Positions 9,037 through 19,390 are shown, counted from the first letter of the stretch. The stretch: 64,000 bases of DNA from Gramella sp. AN32 (GCF_023718305.1 NZ_QEYO01000013.1:1-64000), one strand, 5' to 3'. Notes: generated by a model not told the origin, from the sequence alone. A program made the numbers and translations.

Positions 9037-10848
9037 ATGAATCAGGAGGCACACAAAAACCATCTTATTTCACCATCCGGTGGGATGGGTTCTATATTTG
9101 AAAATGGAAAAACAACCTTCCGGGTTTGGGCACCCAATGCAAATAGTGTTTTTGTTGTTGGCGATTTTAACGACTGGAACGAGGAAGCCCTGGAGTTACA
9201 ATCTGAAAATAATGGATATTGGGCAGGTGCTATTGAAAATACAAATGAAGGCGAACAGTATAAATATGTGATCCATAATGGTGACCAAAAGCTTTACAAA
9301 AATGATCCATACGCTTTTGAGGTAACCAATAGCGATGGTAATTCCATCATCCGTACTCTAAATTTCGACTGGGAATATGATGATTTTCAAATGCCTTCAT
9401 GGAATACACTGGTAATTTATGAATTACATGTTGGGACTTTTAATAGAAAATATCCCGATAAGGTGGGAACTTTTGATGATGTGGTTGAGAAGTTGGATTA
9501 TCTTCAAAATCTTGGTATTAATTGTATTGAACTATTACCGGTAGCCGAATTTGCCGGCGGAATCTCCTGGGGATATAATCCCGCACATCCTTTCGCTATC
9601 GAGCAGGATTATGGTGGTCCGGACGGTTTATTTAGATTGGTGAGGGAGGCACATAAAAAAGGAATCGCCGTAATTATGGATGTGGTCTATAACCATCTAG
9701 GCCCTTCTGATGTTGATCTTTGGCAATTTGATGGCTGGAGCGATAATGATAAAGGCGGGATTTATTTCTATAACGATCACCGTAGTGATACTCCGTGGGG
9801 AAATACCCGCCCCGATTATGGAAGGCCTGAAGTACGCAAATATCTAAGGGATAATGCCCTGATGTGGATTGAAAAATATCATTGTGATGGGCTGCGTATG
9901 GATGCTACTTCTTATATACGTTATGAAGGTGGCGGGTTGGGTGTTGATACTGAAATTCTGGAAGGCATAATTTTAATGCGTGATATCAATTCTGAAATTA
10001 GGGAAAAATATCCTCATGTATTAACTATTGCTGAAGATCTTAAAGGCCAAAGCATTATTACCAATAAAATTGAAAATGGGGGGATTGCTTACGGTACACA
10101 ATGGGATATGAATTTTGTGCACCCGGTGCGCGAAGTTTTAAGCGCCATGAATGATACTGAAAGGGATCTGGATAAGATCGTTCAGGCACTTATGTATCGT
10201 TATAGCAATGATGCCTTTAGCCGTGTGGTTTATACGGAATCCCATGATGAAGTTGCCAATGGAAATTCAAGGGTTCCTGAAGAAATCCAACCCGGGGATG
10301 CTGAAAGCCCATTTGCGAAAAAACGAGCCATCCTGGGGATTGTTTTAGCTCTGACCGCTCCGGGAATTCCCATGATCTTCCAGGGTCAGGAATTTTTAGA
10401 ATACGAATATTTTAAAGATGACCGTGGATTAGATTGGGAAAAGTCTAAATGGAACGGAGGTATTGAAAAGCTTGTTGCCGACTTAGTACATTTGAGAACA
10501 GGGAAATCTGGCGGCGCTGAAGGCTTGATGGGTCAAAATATTGAAATGGTACATAGCAATCAGGAGAATAAAATTTTAGCCTATGTGAGGAGTAATAATG
10601 GGGAATTTACCAATCCTGTTCTGGTTATTATAAACTTCGGAAATCAGGATTTTGGGGATTACGGAATTGGTATTAAAGAAGGCAGGGACTGGAAATTAAG
10701 ATTTAATAGCAGCTGGAAAGGTTATGATGAAGCTTTCTCAGAAATGCAAGTAAATGGAATGTATAAATCTGAAGAATCTACTGATGATCTTCCCTGGACC
10801 GGAAAAGTAAATATTCCGGGCTATTCAGCACAGATCTATTCTTTATAA
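9037..10848 (+). CDS. GH13 alpha-glucan enzyme with CBM48 (branching-enzyme or TreZ-like)
   Basis: A 603-residue cytosolic protein without a signal peptide. An N-terminal CBM48 module (about 15-110, FRVWAPNANSVFVVGDFNDW) precedes a GH13 barrel. The four GH13 regions are visible: DVVYNH (215-220), GLRMDAT with nucleophile Asp289, IAEDL with acid Glu333 and ESHDE with His403 and Asp404. The layout fits a 1,4-alpha-glucan branching enzyme or a malto-oligosyltrehalose trehalohydrolase. It is shorter than typical GlgB, and no glgA, glgC or treY gene is adjacent, so the exact reaction stays open. It ends at a bidirectional terminator shared with the convergent M16 gene. Confidence 0.85.
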   Translation: MNQEAHKNHLISPSGGMGSIFENGKTTFRVWAPNANSVFVVGDFNDWNEEALELQSENNGYWAGAIENTNEGEQYKYVIHNGDQKLYKNDPYAFEVTNSDGNSIIRTLNFDWEYDDFQMPSWNTLVIYELHVGTFNRKYPDKVGTFDDVVEKLDYLQNLGINCIELLPVAEFAGGISWGYNPAHPFAIEQDYGGPDGLFRLVREAHKKGIAVIMDVVYNHLGPSDVDLWQFDGWSDNDKGGIYFYNDHRSDTPWGNTRPDYGRPEVRKYLRDNALMWIEKYHCDGLRMDATSYIRYEGGGLGVDTEILEGIILMRDINSEIREKYPHVLTIAEDLKGQSIITNKIENGGIAYGTQWDMNFVHPVREVLSAMNDTERDLDKIVQALMYRYSNDAFSRVVYTESHDEVANGNSRVPEEIQPGDAESPFAKKRAILGIVLALTAPGIPMIFQGQEFLEYEYFKDDRGLDWEKSKWNGGIEKLVADLVHLRTGKSGGAEGLMGQNIEMVHSNQENKILAYVRSNNGEFTNPVLVIINFGNQDFGDYGIGIKEGRDWKLRFNSSWKGYDEAFSEMQVNGMYKSEESTDDLPWTGKVNIPGYSAQIYSL

Positions 10849-10851
10849 AAC

Positions 10852-10879
10852 AAAAAGCCGGCAATATTGCCGGCTTTTT
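10852..10879. terminator. bidirectional terminator between GH13 and M16 genes
   Basis: Palindrome AAAAA-GCCGGCAA-TA-TTGCCGGC-TTTTT. It has a GC-rich stem with A tract on one side and T tract on the other, four bases after the GH13 stop and about 20 bp before the end of the convergent M16 gene. It can serve both strands. Confidence 0.93.
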
Positions 10880-10898
10880 TGTTTTTCAATTTTTAAAT

Positions 10899-13820
10899 TT
10901 AATCCAAATCCTTAAGCGCTACTTCTTCACCTTTTTTGTTCAGAAGTTTTACCTCATCAAATCCCATCTCTTTAAATTGCTGAAATTGCGTTTTGACATC
11001 GCCAACAACGATGTAAGCCATTTTAGATTCATCAAGATATTTCGTAGCTAATTCCTGGTGCTGTTCCAGGGTCATATTATTAACGATATCTTCTTCATTC
11101 TGAATATAATCTGAATCCAAATCATAAGCGCTCATTTCCTGCAACATTCCGAGAAGTGATCCCTGGGTTTCAAATCTACGTGCGTTTGATTTGATCAACG
11201 CATTTTTAGTGAATTCAAGATCTTCTTCAGAAATCCCTTCCCTATATTTCGCAATTTCATCCCTAAAAATCCCTACCGACTCACCCGTAGTATTTGTTCT
11301 AACCGATGATGAAGCGGTAAAAGTTCCCGGAATTTTTGAACCACTAAAACCTGAACGCGCCCCGTAGGTATAACCTTTTTCTTCACGAAGAATTAAGTTC
11401 ACATTTCCGGAGAAAGATCCCCCTAATTTGTAATTCATCACTTCCAGGGGATAAAAGTCTGCGTTCGTTCTTGGAATCGCGATATAACCAATATTGATAA
11501 TAGATTGTTTTGCATCTGGCACATCTACAAAATATAAAGATGCCTTATCACGCTTATTCTCAATACTGAATTCCGGAATACTTACTTCTTTCGCTTTCCA
11601 GTTATTCTTAAGACCTTCTGCTGCGGCTAAAGCTTCAGATTTGTTCACGTCACCCACTACATGAAATCTTGTAACTGAAGGAGAAAAATTATCTGCATAA
11701 TATTTTTTCAGGTCTTCTATAGTGATCGCTTCTACAGATTCCTTTGTACCTGAAGTTGGATAAGCGAAAGGATGATCTTCCCCATACAGAATTTTATTAT
11801 AAACCCTCCTCGCAATGGCATCAGGATTTGCATCACTTCGTTCAATACTATTAATAGTACTGGTTTTAATCCTGGCAAACTCTTCTTCATCCCATCTTGG
11901 CTCCAGTAATATTTCCTGAACCAGATCCATGGTTTTTCCGAAGTTCCTCTTCAAAGTATTTCCTCGCAAAATGATGGATTCATTCGTTGTATACATATTG
12001 ATGTTTGCTCCCAGAAGATCAATTTCTTCTTCCAGTTCCTGCGGGGTTTTATTTGCAGTCCCTTCCATCATGATATCTGTCATAATATTGGCAACTCCAT
12101 TCTTCTCTAAATTATCCAGTAAATGCCCCCCTTCAATAACTACGCTGAAATTCACTAAGGGCAATTCATTTTGCTCAATTCCATAAACCTTCATTCCGTT
12201 GGCCAGTTCTGTATTCCAGGATTCAGGAATGTTGAGTGTAGGTGAATCGGTCATCTTAGGACGAACAGATCTATCAAAGCTGGAAGGAGTTTTCTTAATT
12301 TCCTCCTTTTCTGTCTCTACAACTTCGGTTTCCTTATTTTCTACGATCTCTTCTTCAACCACCTGCGCTTTTTCAGAATTTTCAGCAATAAGTTCTAATT
12401 TTCCTTTTGGGACGAAACTGGTTAAAACGAATGGCTTATCCTTGATATATTTATTATAGACCCGAACCACATCTTCTTTGGTTACCGCTTTAATATTCTC
12501 AATATCATCCTTATAAAAACCAGGATCGCCAGCAAGCACATCATATCGCGCTAATTGAAACGATTTACCTAGAACACTGCTAATCCCGTTATAAAAATTG
12601 GTTTCCTGGCCGGCCTTTATTTTTTCAATGTCACGCTCGGTAACGCCTTTTTTTTCAAAAAGATCGAAAGCATCATAAATACCTTGCTCAATACTATCTA
12701 GATCTACTCCGGAATTTGCCGTAACATTTATAGTAAACTGTCCCGCAATTTGGCTGGGACTATTGTAGGCATAGGGTCTTGAAGTTAGTTCCTTTTCTTT
12801 TACCAAAACTTTATAGAGAGGTGCATCCTTGCCTTTAGAAAGAATTTCTCCAAGATAGTCCAGCGCATAAGCATCTTTACTGTACTGTTCCACTACCGGC
12901 CATACCATATTTAATTGGGGTGCAGTCGCAAAATTATCTTCATGGTATAAACGTTTGGATTTATCCAGACTGACAAGTTGCGTTTTTAATGGTTCAACTT
13001 CCTGACCTTTTTTGATCTCACCAAAATATTTTTCAACGAGTGCTTTTGCCTCACCTTCCTCAAAATCACCTGCAATTACTAAAGTTGCATTGTTAGGACC
13101 ATAGAACTTATCATAAAATTCCTTTACGTCTTCCACAGTTGCATTTTGAAGGTCTTCCAATTCCCCAATTACCTGCCAGCTGTATGGATGCCCATCTGGG
13201 TACATATTTTTATCGATAACCCAACCTGTGTGTCCATATGGATTGTTATCTACCCGTTGTCTTTTTTCATTCTGAACCACTTCCTGCTGGTTGGCAAATG
13301 CAGAGGCGGTAACGGTATTAATAAGGTATCCCATCCGGTCAGATTCCAGCCAAAGCACCATTTCCAGTGCATTATTAGGTACCACTTCATAATAGATGGT
13401 TCCATCCTGCCAGGTTCCTCCATTTAAAGTACCCCCGGCATCCTGAATGGTTTTAAAGAACTGATCCTGGGGAACATTTTCAGATTCCTGGAATAACATA
13501 TGTTCAAATAAATGGGCAAAACCGGTTCTGCCTTTTTTCTCACGGTTAGAGCCAACGCCGTACTGAATTGCGACTGAAACTATAGGATCAGATTTATCCT
13601 GATGTAGAATAACATTTAGGCCATTCTCAAGTTCATATTTGTCAAATTCAATAGTCAGGTCAGATTCTGCGGAGGTTTCCAGAGAATCAGTTTTAACCTG
13701 AGCTTGTGCTATCGGTTGGTTCTCATTACTTTTCTTGCTATCCTGAACTTTACAGGAAATAAAAGAAATGCACATAAAAGAAAGCCCTGAGGCTATCATT
13801 TTCAATTTGATATTTGTCAT
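10899..13820 (-). CDS. M16 family metallopeptidase, double domain, lipoprotein
   Basis: A 973-residue protein with a lipoprotein signal (CISFISC, Cys23). The N-terminal half (about 55-475) is an active M16 unit: inverted zinc motif HLFEH (His103, Glu106, His107) and the downstream Glu185 in QNEKRQR. A charged linker rich in Glu and Val (about 475-510) joins it to a second M16 unit (about 520-960). The second unit lacks HxxEH (GGHLLDN at that place) and carries the R/Y-type substrate motif region (GYTYGARSGF). This active/inactive pairing in one chain is usual for bacterial pitrilysin-like proteases of the periplasm. The substrate is unknown. Monocistronic and divergent from the luciferase-like gene. 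Confidence 0.93.
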   Translation of the reverse strand: MTNIKLKMIASGLSFMCISFISCKVQDSKKSNENQPIAQAQVKTDSLETSAESDLTIEFDKYELENGLNVILHQDKSDPIVSVAIQYGVGSNREKKGRTGFAHLFEHMLFQESENVPQDQFFKTIQDAGGTLNGGTWQDGTIYYEVVPNNALEMVLWLESDRMGYLINTVTASAFANQQEVVQNEKRQRVDNNPYGHTGWVIDKNMYPDGHPYSWQVIGELEDLQNATVEDVKEFYDKFYGPNNATLVIAGDFEEGEAKALVEKYFGEIKKGQEVEPLKTQLVSLDKSKRLYHEDNFATAPQLNMVWPVVEQYSKDAYALDYLGEILSKGKDAPLYKVLVKEKELTSRPYAYNSPSQIAGQFTINVTANSGVDLDSIEQGIYDAFDLFEKKGVTERDIEKIKAGQETNFYNGISSVLGKSFQLARYDVLAGDPGFYKDDIENIKAVTKEDVVRVYNKYIKDKPFVLTSFVPKGKLELIAENSEKAQVVEEEIVENKETEVVETEKEEIKKTPSSFDRSVRPKMTDSPTLNIPESWNTELANGMKVYGIEQNELPLVNFSVVIEGGHLLDNLEKNGVANIMTDIMMEGTANKTPQELEEEIDLLGANINMYTTNESIILRGNTLKRNFGKTMDLVQEILLEPRWDEEEFARIKTSTINSIERSDANPDAIARRVYNKILYGEDHPFAYPTSGTKESVEAITIEDLKKYYADNFSPSVTRFHVVGDVNKSEALAAAEGLKNNWKAKEVSIPEFSIENKRDKASLYFVDVPDAKQSIINIGYIAIPRTNADFYPLEVMNYKLGGSFSGNVNLILREEKGYTYGARSGFSGSKIPGTFTASSSVRTNTTGESVGIFRDEIAKYREGISEEDLEFTKNALIKSNARRFETQGSLLGMLQEMSAYDLDSDYIQNEEDIVNNMTLEQHQELATKYLDESKMAYIVVGDVKTQFQQFKEMGFDEVKLLNKKGEEVALKDLD

Positions 13821-14054
13821 AAGATTTTTATTAAGATTCCTAATTTATGAAAAAGATATCTGGTTCATTGTCCGTACCCAAATAAATTTGTAACAATAAT
13901 TCGGAAAAATCCCAAAAAGCTTTAATTTTCAATGTAATTTTTTCAGAAAGGAAAACAATTGAAAGATTTACCAAAATATTAGAATAAATATTGTAATTAA
14001 TCAAGGTATAATACCTACTACCTTCTTAACCAATTCTATTATTGAAATTTTTAT

Positions 14055-15083
14055 ATGAGTTCAAAGAAAATTAATTACTCCATTTTGGAACTTGCCATGG
14101 TTGGAGTAGATATAAATCATTCCCAGGTTTTTTCTAATACATCAAAACTAGCACAGGAAGCTGAAAATTTTGGCTACACCAGGTTTTGGCTGGCTGAACA
14201 TCATAACATGGTAAGCATTGCCAGTTCTGCAACGACTGTTTTGATGACGCATGTTGCCGCTAACACGAAAAAGATCAGAATTGGCTCCGGCGGGATTATG
14301 TTGCCCAATCATTCCCCTCTTCTCGTTGCTGAACAGTTCGGGACTCTAGGCTCCTTATACCCAAATCGTATTGATATGGGCTTGGGACGTGCTCCCGGGA
14401 CAGATCAGGTAACCGCTCATGCGATTCGTAGCGACCGGATGAACTCCGTTTATAAATTTCCTAACGAGATCGATGAAATTAAAAAGTATTTTAGAAATCA
14501 ACTGCCCACCACAAAAGTAAGGGCAACCGTTGCCGAAGGTGTAAATGTTCCCATGTATATTTTGGGCTCAAGCACCGACTCTGCCTATGTTGCCGCGGAA
14601 AAAGGTTTGCCTTATGTTTTTGCAAGCCATTTTGCCCCCGCGCAATTATTTCAGGCTCTGGAAATTTATTACAATAAGTTTCAGCCTTCGGAACAATTGG
14701 AAAAACCCTATGCGATTGCGGGGGTAAATATCATTGCTGCTGAAGATTTTTCTTATGCTGAAAACCTTTCTACGAGTTCCATAAAAATGATGCTGGGAGT
14801 AATGACCGGCAAAATTGATTTTCTACAAAAACCTGAACCAATGACTTCAGAATTACGGGAAGTTAAAGAAAACCCTGCCCTTCAGCGTATGCTGAAATAT
14901 TCATTTGTGGGCGATAAATCTTCCGTCAAAAATGATGTGGAAAATTTTATTCGTGAAACGGGTGTAGATGAAGTTATTGTCGCTTCCCATATTTATAACC
15001 ACGAAGACCGGGTTAATTCTTTCAGATTATTCTCTGAAATTATGCAGGAAATTAATGCTGAAAATGAAGTTTTTGCCAGCTAA
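14055..15083 (+). CDS. LLM class flavin-dependent oxidoreductase
   Basis: A 342-residue single-domain protein of the bacterial luciferase-like superfamily, closest in pattern to the YhbW-type group. Landmarks: SILELAMVG at the start, FGYTRFWLAEHHNM (about 39-52), IRIGSGGIMLPNHSPL, and RIDMGLGRAPGTD, the FMN phosphate-binding region of the family. These enzymes use reduced flavin for oxygenation of a small organic substrate. The substrate cannot be inferred here. It stands alone; the following 296 bp contain a dispersed repeat and no terminator that I could find. Confidence 0.9.
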   Translation: MSSKKINYSILELAMVGVDINHSQVFSNTSKLAQEAENFGYTRFWLAEHHNMVSIASSATTVLMTHVAANTKKIRIGSGGIMLPNHSPLLVAEQFGTLGSLYPNRIDMGLGRAPGTDQVTAHAIRSDRMNSVYKFPNEIDEIKKYFRNQLPTTKVRATVAEGVNVPMYILGSSTDSAYVAAEKGLPYVFASHFAPAQLFQALEIYYNKFQPSEQLEKPYAIAGVNIIAAEDFSYAENLSTSSIKMMLGVMTGKIDFLQKPEPMTSELREVKENPALQRMLKYSFVGDKSSVKNDVENFIRETGVDEVIVASHIYNHEDRVNSFRLFSEIMQEINAENEVFAS

Positions 15084-15170
15084 TTCAATTTTTTAATATA
15101 TATCACTTTGTTGTACCCAATGGAACTTTGGTCATCCTGAGACTCGTGATAAAAAGATTTAGCTAGCGTA

Positions 15171-15270
15171 TCGGGACAGCATGACGACAATTTTAAAAAG
15201 CAGCATCGTCATCCTGAACTGGTTTCAGGGTCTATACTACGCAAATAAAGTAAAATACATCAATGCTAGT
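15171..15270 (+). repeat. dispersed intergenic repeat, copy 3
   Basis: Starts TCGGGACAGCATGACGACAA and contains CAGCATCGTCATCCTGAACT followed by GGTTTCAGGGTCTATACTA. It is colinear with 3547-3644. Just before it, 15130-15150 (GGTCATCCTGAGACTCGTGA) looks like a further partial unit. It fills most of the space between the luciferase-like and esterase genes. Confidence 0.75.
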
Positions 15271-15379
15271 GCATTCGAAGGGTAGGCAAAAGAGTCTCAG
15301 CTAAAATTAAAATGATCTCATTGATCTACTTTTAAATTGTAGGATCTTAAGCGGACAATCAAAGTTTTAAAACACATTT

Positions 15380-16093
15380 TTATTCCGCAAATTCTTCAGT
15401 TTGTTCTTTCTGAATAATTTCTGAAAGGATTGCCCATACATTCTCGGCCAGGATCTTCTGGCCTTCGGCAGTGGGATGAATCCCATCTGACTGATTTAAT
15501 TCCCGAATTCCAGCCACGTTTTCGAGCAAAAATGGAATAAGTGGAAGATCATTTTCTTCTGCCAGTTCCGGATAGATATTTTTGAAATTTGATGTATAAT
15601 CCTGCCCGAAATTGGGCGGAATTTGCATTCCCGCCAGGATGATCTGTATGTCGGGATCTTTGGCCCTTACCTTATCAATAATTTCCTGTAGGTTTTTCTT
15701 TGGTTCAGAAACCGGGATGCCACGCAACCCGTCATTTCCTCCAAGTTCCAGAATAAAAATGTCCACTTGTTGATTCAGGATCCAGTCTATTCGTCCTTTT
15801 CCTCCCGCAGTGGTTTCGCCACTTAGCCCGGCATTTACCACTTCATAAGGCAAATCGAGAGAATCTATTTTTTTCTGAATAATTTCCGGAAAACCCAACT
15901 CTCCTTCGCTCAATCCATAGCCTGCGGTTAAACTATTTCCAAAAAATAAAATAACCTCATTGCCTTCAGCTACGGTTTCCTCTATTCTAGAATCCTGCGC
16001 ATTCTTTTCTGGTGTATTCCCTTCCGAAGAATTTTTACAGGAAGTAAATAAAATTAGGCTACATACGATTATATATTGTAAAGCAGTTCTCAT
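15380..16093 (-). CDS. GDSL/SGNH arylesterase, TesA-like lipoprotein
   Basis: SGNH hydrolase of about 237 residues. The chosen start is the Met at 16093 rather than 16108, because it gives a clean lipoprotein signal (MRTALQYIIVCSLILFTSC). Counting from the upstream Met, the SGNH blocks are FFGNSLTAG (Ser59), the Gly in VNAGLSG, LGGNDGLRG (Asn125) and DGIHP (Asp208, His211), all intact. The family hydrolyses acyl esters or thioesters, like E. coli TesA (thioesterase I, lysophospholipase L1), which is periplasmic. It is divergent from a YbbA/YbbP-type transporter exactly as tesA is in E. coli. Confidence 0.92.
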   Translation of the reverse strand: MRTALQYIIVCSLILFTSCKNSSEGNTPEKNAQDSRIEETVAEGNEVILFFGNSLTAGYGLSEGELGFPEIIQKKIDSLDLPYEVVNAGLSGETTAGGKGRIDWILNQQVDIFILELGGNDGLRGIPVSEPKKNLQEIIDKVRAKDPDIQIILAGMQIPPNFGQDYTSNFKNIYPELAEENDLPLIPFLLENVAGIRELNQSDGIHPTAEGQKILAENVWAILSEIIQKEQTEEFAE

Positions 16094-16161
16094 ATATTCG
16101 GGGCTCATTTGAAATGAATTCTTTATTTTCCTACTAACTTAAAGAAAATAACTTTTAAAAA

Positions 16162-16851
16162 ATGGCAAAAATCCTTGATGTTCGCAATCTTCAGAAAAGT
16201 TATTCCAGCGGCTCCAAACAATTACAGGTTTTACACGATATCACTTTCAGCATCAATGAAAATGAAACTTTTGCCATAGTTGGCCCATCGGGAAGTGGTA
16301 AAACTACGCTATTGGGGCTTTGTGCCGGTTTAGATTATGCCGATGATGGGGCAATCGAATTATGTGGAGTTAGCTTAAATGACCTTTCTGAAGATGAGCG
16401 CGCCATATTACGAAATCAAAAAGTAGGTTTTGTTTTTCAGAATTTTCAACTACTTCCAACTTTAACCGCCATTGAAAATGTAAGTGTGCCTTTGGAATTA
16501 CAGGGAGCAAAAAATGCAGCCGAAATCGCGAAAAACTGGCTGGAGAAAGTTGGTTTGATAGATCGTTTAGAACATTATCCCTCGCAACTTTCCGGAGGTG
16601 AACAGCAAAGGGTCGCCCTGGCCCGGGCTTTTTCGAATGCACCGGAAGTGCTTTTTGCCGATGAACCCACCGGAAATCTGGATGAAGAAACAGGACAGAA
16701 AATTGTGGATTTACTTCTTAATCTAAACAAGGAAAACGGTACAACCCTGGTAATCGTAACCCATGACCTGGATCTGGCTAAGAAAACGCAGAATATTTTA
16801 AAATTAAAAGGCGGCCGAATCATTGATCATGTAATAAAGGCCAATGCTTAA
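16162..16851 (+). CDS. ybbA: ABC transporter ATP-binding protein, YbbA-like
   Basis: A 229-residue ATPase of the LolD/MacB (MacB-FtsX) class. It has Walker A GPSGSGKTT (41-49), signature LSGGEQQRVALARA (about 140-153) and Walker B VLFADEPTG (about 160-168). It overlaps the start of the permease gene by 8 bp, which indicates coupled translation. Together with the divergent TesA-like gene this reproduces the E. coli tesA/ybbA-ybbP arrangement. The complex is thought to act mechanically on envelope lipids or lipoproteins rather than as an importer; the substrate is not established. Confidence 0.93.
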   Translation: MAKILDVRNLQKSYSSGSKQLQVLHDITFSINENETFAIVGPSGSGKTTLLGLCAGLDYADDGAIELCGVSLNDLSEDERAILRNQKVGFVFQNFQLLPTLTAIENVSVPLELQGAKNAAEIAKNWLEKVGLIDRLEHYPSQLSGGEQQRVALARAFSNAPEVLFADEPTGNLDEETGQKIVDLLLNLNKENGTTLVIVTHDLDLAKKTQNILKLKGGRIIDHVIKANA

Positions 16852-19390
16852 AAATTCAAAAAATCCCGGTGTTTCCTGGTTATTTAAAATGGCCTGGCGT
16901 GATGCCAAAGCAAGTTATAAAAAGCTTGTCCTTTTTATGGCATCCATGGTTTTGGGTATAGCGGCAGTGGTTTCTATCCAGTCCTTCAGTGAAAATCTAA
17001 AAGACAACATTGCCCTACAGTCCAAATCATTAATGGGCGCAGATTTTATTATAGATAGTGACAAACCAATTAATAAAAGGGTCCAGCAAATTATAGATTC
17101 CCTGGGAGGTGCACAGGGAAGTGAAATTAGTTTTGCTTCCATGGCGGCATTTCCTAAAGTAAATGGCACCAAATTGCTCCAGGTGCGCGGGATTGATGGG
17201 GAATTTCCTTTTTACGGAGAATTAGAAACCAAACCGAAAATTGCTTCAACAAACTTTCAAAAAAATAGATCGGCTTTAGTGGATGCAACCGTCATGTTGC
17301 AAATGGGTTTAAAATCCGGCGATAGTATTAAAATTGGCTCGACTACGTTTCCAATTGAGGGATCTCTAAAATCAGTTCCGGGAAGTACGGCCTTATTTAG
17401 TTCTATTGCACCACCAGTAATTATTTCTCAGAAAATGATCGAGCAAACCGGGTTGATCCAGACCGGTAGCCGAATAGATTACAAATATTATTTTGTGGCC
17501 GATGCGCGGCAGGATATGGATAAGCTGGATGAAAAACTTGATCCCATTCTGGATACTGAAGATGCCGATCTTGATACACATAAATCTACCAGTGAACGTT
17601 TGGGCCGCCGCTATGAGAATTTTGGACGGTTCCTTAATCTTGTGGCTTTTATAGCGCTCATCCTTGGGTGTATTGGCATTGCCAGCGCAATCAATATTTA
17701 TATCAAAGAAAAGTTACCATCGATTGCGATTTTAAAATGTTTGGGGGCTTCTAGAAAACAAAGTTTCCTGATCTTTTTTATCCAAATAGCCGGAATGGGA
17801 TTACTCGGCGGACTTATTGGAAGTATCGCCGGTGTATTTTTACAGCAAATATTTCCGTTACTGCTACAGGGTTTGCTACCGGTAGAAGTTGAAATTACTC
17901 TGGCTCCTAAAATTCTTGCGATCGGGATCCTCTTGGGTTTATTAATGGCTATTCTATTTTCGCTCTATCCTCTAATCAGTACCTTTTATGTTTCTCCGTT
18001 GAGAGCTTTAAGAATCCAGTTAGACCAATCTTTACGATCTAAAAAAGTAGCGATCATAATTTTCTTATTGATCTTTATTTTTGTTTTCCTGTTCTCTTAC
18101 TGGTTGCTGGAAGAATGGAATTATGCCTTTTTCTTTGTTTTGGGAATCGCCATTACTTTCTCTATTCTTGCCGGGATTGGAAGTCTTTTTATGAAACTAA
18201 TCAGAAAATTTTTTCCTGCGAGTTGGAGTTTTGTTTCCAGGCAAAGTTTATTGAACCTTTACCGGCCTCAAAATCAAACGCTGGTTTTAGTGATCACCAT
18301 TGGGATGGGAACATTCCTTATCAGTACGCTATATCTAACCAAAGATCTTTTGCTCGCCCAGGCTTCTGTAGAAGAACAGGCGAATAGCCCAAATTTGATC
18401 TTGTTAGATATTCAGGCTGCGCAAAAGGATTCTGTGGCCAATGTCATTAAGGCTCAAAACATTCCTGTCCTGGAAAATATCCCTATTGTTACGATGAAGG
18501 TGGAAAGTATCGGCGGAATTTCAGCAGATGAAATAAGACAGGATACCACTTCCAGCGTCAATTCCTGGATCCTGAACCACGAATTTAGGACCACCTATCG
18601 TGATTCTTTAATCGCTTCTGAAGTTTTGGAACAGGGCAAATGGATTGGCGACGTTTCGAATCAAAAAATGATTCCCATAAGCGTTAGCAATAATTTTGCG
18701 GAAGATGCTAAAGTAAGTGTAGGCGATACGATTAGCTGGAACGTACAGGGGGTTTTAATGAATACCTCTGTTGCCAGCATTAGAACAGTAGATTGGAGCC
18801 GGATGCAGCTGAATTTTTCAGTGGTTTTTCCAAAAGGTGTGCTGGAGGATGCACCTCAGTTTCGAGTACTCACCACCAAAGTTTCAGATGATAAAACCTC
18901 TGCAAAACTTCAGCAGGAATTAGTGAAAAGATTTCCCAACGTTTCCATTATCGACATAAGGCAGATACTAGGAGTGATCGAAGGTCTCCTGGAAAAAATT
19001 TCCTGGCTTATAAATTTTATGGCTTTCTTCAGCATCTTAACGGGCATTATCGTTTTGATTGGCGCAGTTCGAACCAGCAAATTTCAGCGGGTTAGGGAAA
19101 GTGTTCTGCTTAGGACTTTAGGAGCAAGATCGTCTCAAATTTTAAAAATTTTCGCCATGGAATATTTTTATCTTGGGTTCTTAGGAAGTTTATCCGGCAT
19201 TGTTTTATCGCTTTTCAGTAGTTTTTTACTGGCCCGCCTTGTTTTTGAAACAGCCTTCAGCCCTAACCTGCTTCCCATCTTTTTAGTGCTCCTTATGGTG
19301 ACCTTTTTAATCTTAATCATTGGAGTAACCAATAGCCTGAGCGTGATTAAAAGTCCGCCACTAAAAGTTTTAAGAAAAAAATTAGGATGA
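16844..19390 (+). CDS. ybbP: FtsX-family ABC permease, YbbP-like
   Basis: An 848-residue permease with two FtsX-type membrane blocks. An N-terminal helix (about 27-47) is followed by a periplasmic domain (about 50-255). Then come helices near 265-290, 310-345 and 355-390, two more helices around 400-450, a second periplasmic domain (about 500-715), and three C-terminal helices (about 725-840). The extra helices in the middle are typical of YbbP and set it apart from four-helix MacB. It partners the ATPase immediately upstream. The C-terminal KSPPLKVLRKK is the short cytosolic tail typical of the family. Confidence 0.92.
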   Translation: MLKNSKNPGVSWLFKMAWRDAKASYKKLVLFMASMVLGIAAVVSIQSFSENLKDNIALQSKSLMGADFIIDSDKPINKRVQQIIDSLGGAQGSEISFASMAAFPKVNGTKLLQVRGIDGEFPFYGELETKPKIASTNFQKNRSALVDATVMLQMGLKSGDSIKIGSTTFPIEGSLKSVPGSTALFSSIAPPVIISQKMIEQTGLIQTGSRIDYKYYFVADARQDMDKLDEKLDPILDTEDADLDTHKSTSERLGRRYENFGRFLNLVAFIALILGCIGIASAINIYIKEKLPSIAILKCLGASRKQSFLIFFIQIAGMGLLGGLIGSIAGVFLQQIFPLLLQGLLPVEVEITLAPKILAIGILLGLLMAILFSLYPLISTFYVSPLRALRIQLDQSLRSKKVAIIIFLLIFIFVFLFSYWLLEEWNYAFFFVLGIAITFSILAGIGSLFMKLIRKFFPASWSFVSRQSLLNLYRPQNQTLVLVITIGMGTFLISTLYLTKDLLLAQASVEEQANSPNLILLDIQAAQKDSVANVIKAQNIPVLENIPIVTMKVESIGGISADEIRQDTTSSVNSWILNHEFRTTYRDSLIASEVLEQGKWIGDVSNQKMIPISVSNNFAEDAKVSVGDTISWNVQGVLMNTSVASIRTVDWSRMQLNFSVVFPKGVLEDAPQFRVLTTKVSDDKTSAKLQQELVKRFPNVSIIDIRQILGVIEGLLEKISWLINFMAFFSILTGIIVLIGAVRTSKFQRVRESVLLRTLGARSSQILKIFAMEYFYLGFLGSLSGIVLSLFSSFLLARLVFETAFSPNLLPIFLVLLMVTFLILIIGVTNSLSVIKSPPLKVLRKKLG

